Below are positions 5,392 to 5,521 of a stretch of 5,521 nucleotides of DNA, piece by piece. A model generated the notes under the pieces. The model searched no databases. It was not told the origin of the DNA and saw nothing but the letters and a program-made list of their open reading frames with translations. This stretch comes from Patescibacteria group bacterium. GTDB taxonomy: Bacteria; Patescibacteriota; UBA1384; XYA2-FULL-43-10; 1-14-0-10-43-13. Position 1 is the stretch's first letter. The number at the start of each line of letters is the position of its first letter. The position numbers and the translations under genes were made by a program. The stretch is taken from positions 1 through 5,521 of the forward strand of contig JAKJEK010000064.1 of assembly GCA_022705465.1 (NCBI GenBank), in the 5' to 3' direction.

Positions 5392-5521
5392 GGAGCTAGG
5401 TTTCCCGAACAATGAAAGGCTAGCGCTTTGGAACTGGTCAAGTCGGTTTTAAAGCGCTCGTCTTTTCAAGGCGGGCTCGCCTTCCGTCGGCCACGGAAAC
5501 CTGCCAAGTCTGCCAAATACA
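5392..5521 (+). ncRNA. Structured RNA or long structured 5' leader, unidentified, runs off the window
   Basis: Several hairpins pack together without spacing. Bases 5422-5434 pair with 5446-5458 (AGCGCTTT with AAAGCGCT, plus five inner pairs, two of them G-U). AAGGCG (5468-5473) pairs with CGCCTT (5478-5483) around GGCT. CCGT (5484-5487) pairs with ACGG (5493-5496). AGGTTTCC (5398-5405) can pair over 89 bases with GGAAACCT (5495-5502), closing a multibranch structure, or the same 5' bases can form a local hairpin GCTAG/CTAGC (5395-5399 with 5420-5424). It does not match what I recall of tmRNA, RNase P, 6S or SRP RNA. A weak alternative is coding: a TTG at 5428 with AAAGG 8 bases upstream opens a basic 31-codon frame to the edge. 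Confidence 0.45.

Noticed and set aside
5428..5521. Open frame from TTG with AAAGG upstream, basic 31-residue peptide running off the edge
   Set aside because: No recognisable motif, a second frame is also open, and the same bases form strong hairpins; kept only as an alternative to the RNA call.
5392..5521. Cobalamin riboswitch, prompted by ACCTGCC at 5499-5505
   Set aside because: No AGGGAA-type core or B12-box context upstream, and the spacing does not fit.
1..5521. CRISPR array, tRNA, rRNA, insertion sequence or transposon ends
   Set aside because: No regularly spaced repeats, tRNA-like arms, transposase signatures or terminal inverted repeats were seen.

Overview
The window reads as a small, compact bacterial genome of roughly 42-45% GC with one GC-richer patch. 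Several things suggest a Patescibacteria/CPR-type bacterium: very short intergenic gaps, a near-leaderless gene, two adjacent membrane-anchored C39-like cysteine peptidases carrying the Cys-Glu-(Glu/Ala)-Ala active-site signature I associate with that group, and a multi-Ig-like (Big_5 type) surface protein. This placement is inferred from gene style. No rRNA or marker gene in the window proves it.

Layout. Bases 1-643 (minus strand) hold the N-terminal 214 codons of formamidopyrimidine-DNA glycosylase (mutM/fpg); the C-terminal zinc finger lies outside the window. A 122-bp divergent promoter region follows. The plus strand then carries a two-gene unit: a 219-aa polytopic membrane protein (766-1425) and, overlapping it by 41 bp, a 641-aa membrane-anchored protein with about four Ig-like modules and a C-terminal C39-like peptidase domain (1385-3310). 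A second, shorter membrane-anchored C39-like peptidase (3361-4161) has its own near-consensus promoter, placed so close to the ATG that its mRNA should be leaderless or nearly so.

Bases 4162-4329 are a dense regulatory region in front of a PadR-family repressor (4330-4674). It holds a perfect 9-bp palindrome over a TTGACA -35 box, a stem-loop whose loop can pair with the left arm of the next terminator (a possible H-type pseudoknot switch), and an intrinsic terminator with six Ts just upstream of the padR ribosome binding site.

Beyond a very stable UNCG-capped hairpin lies an unrecognised, GC-rich 176-aa protein (4773-5303) that is visibly an internal duplication of a module of about 57 residues. 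The last 130 bases, behind a TATAAT box, form several strong hairpins and probably start a structured RNA or a long structured 5' leader that continues past the window.

How the genes may work together (inference): the membrane protein and the Ig/C39 protein are probably translationally coupled and act at the cell envelope, with the second C39-like protein as a related enzyme under separate control. PadR plausibly represses its own promoter through the palindrome. The most interesting candidates are the padR leader, the duplicated GC-rich orphan protein and the structured RNA at the right edge.
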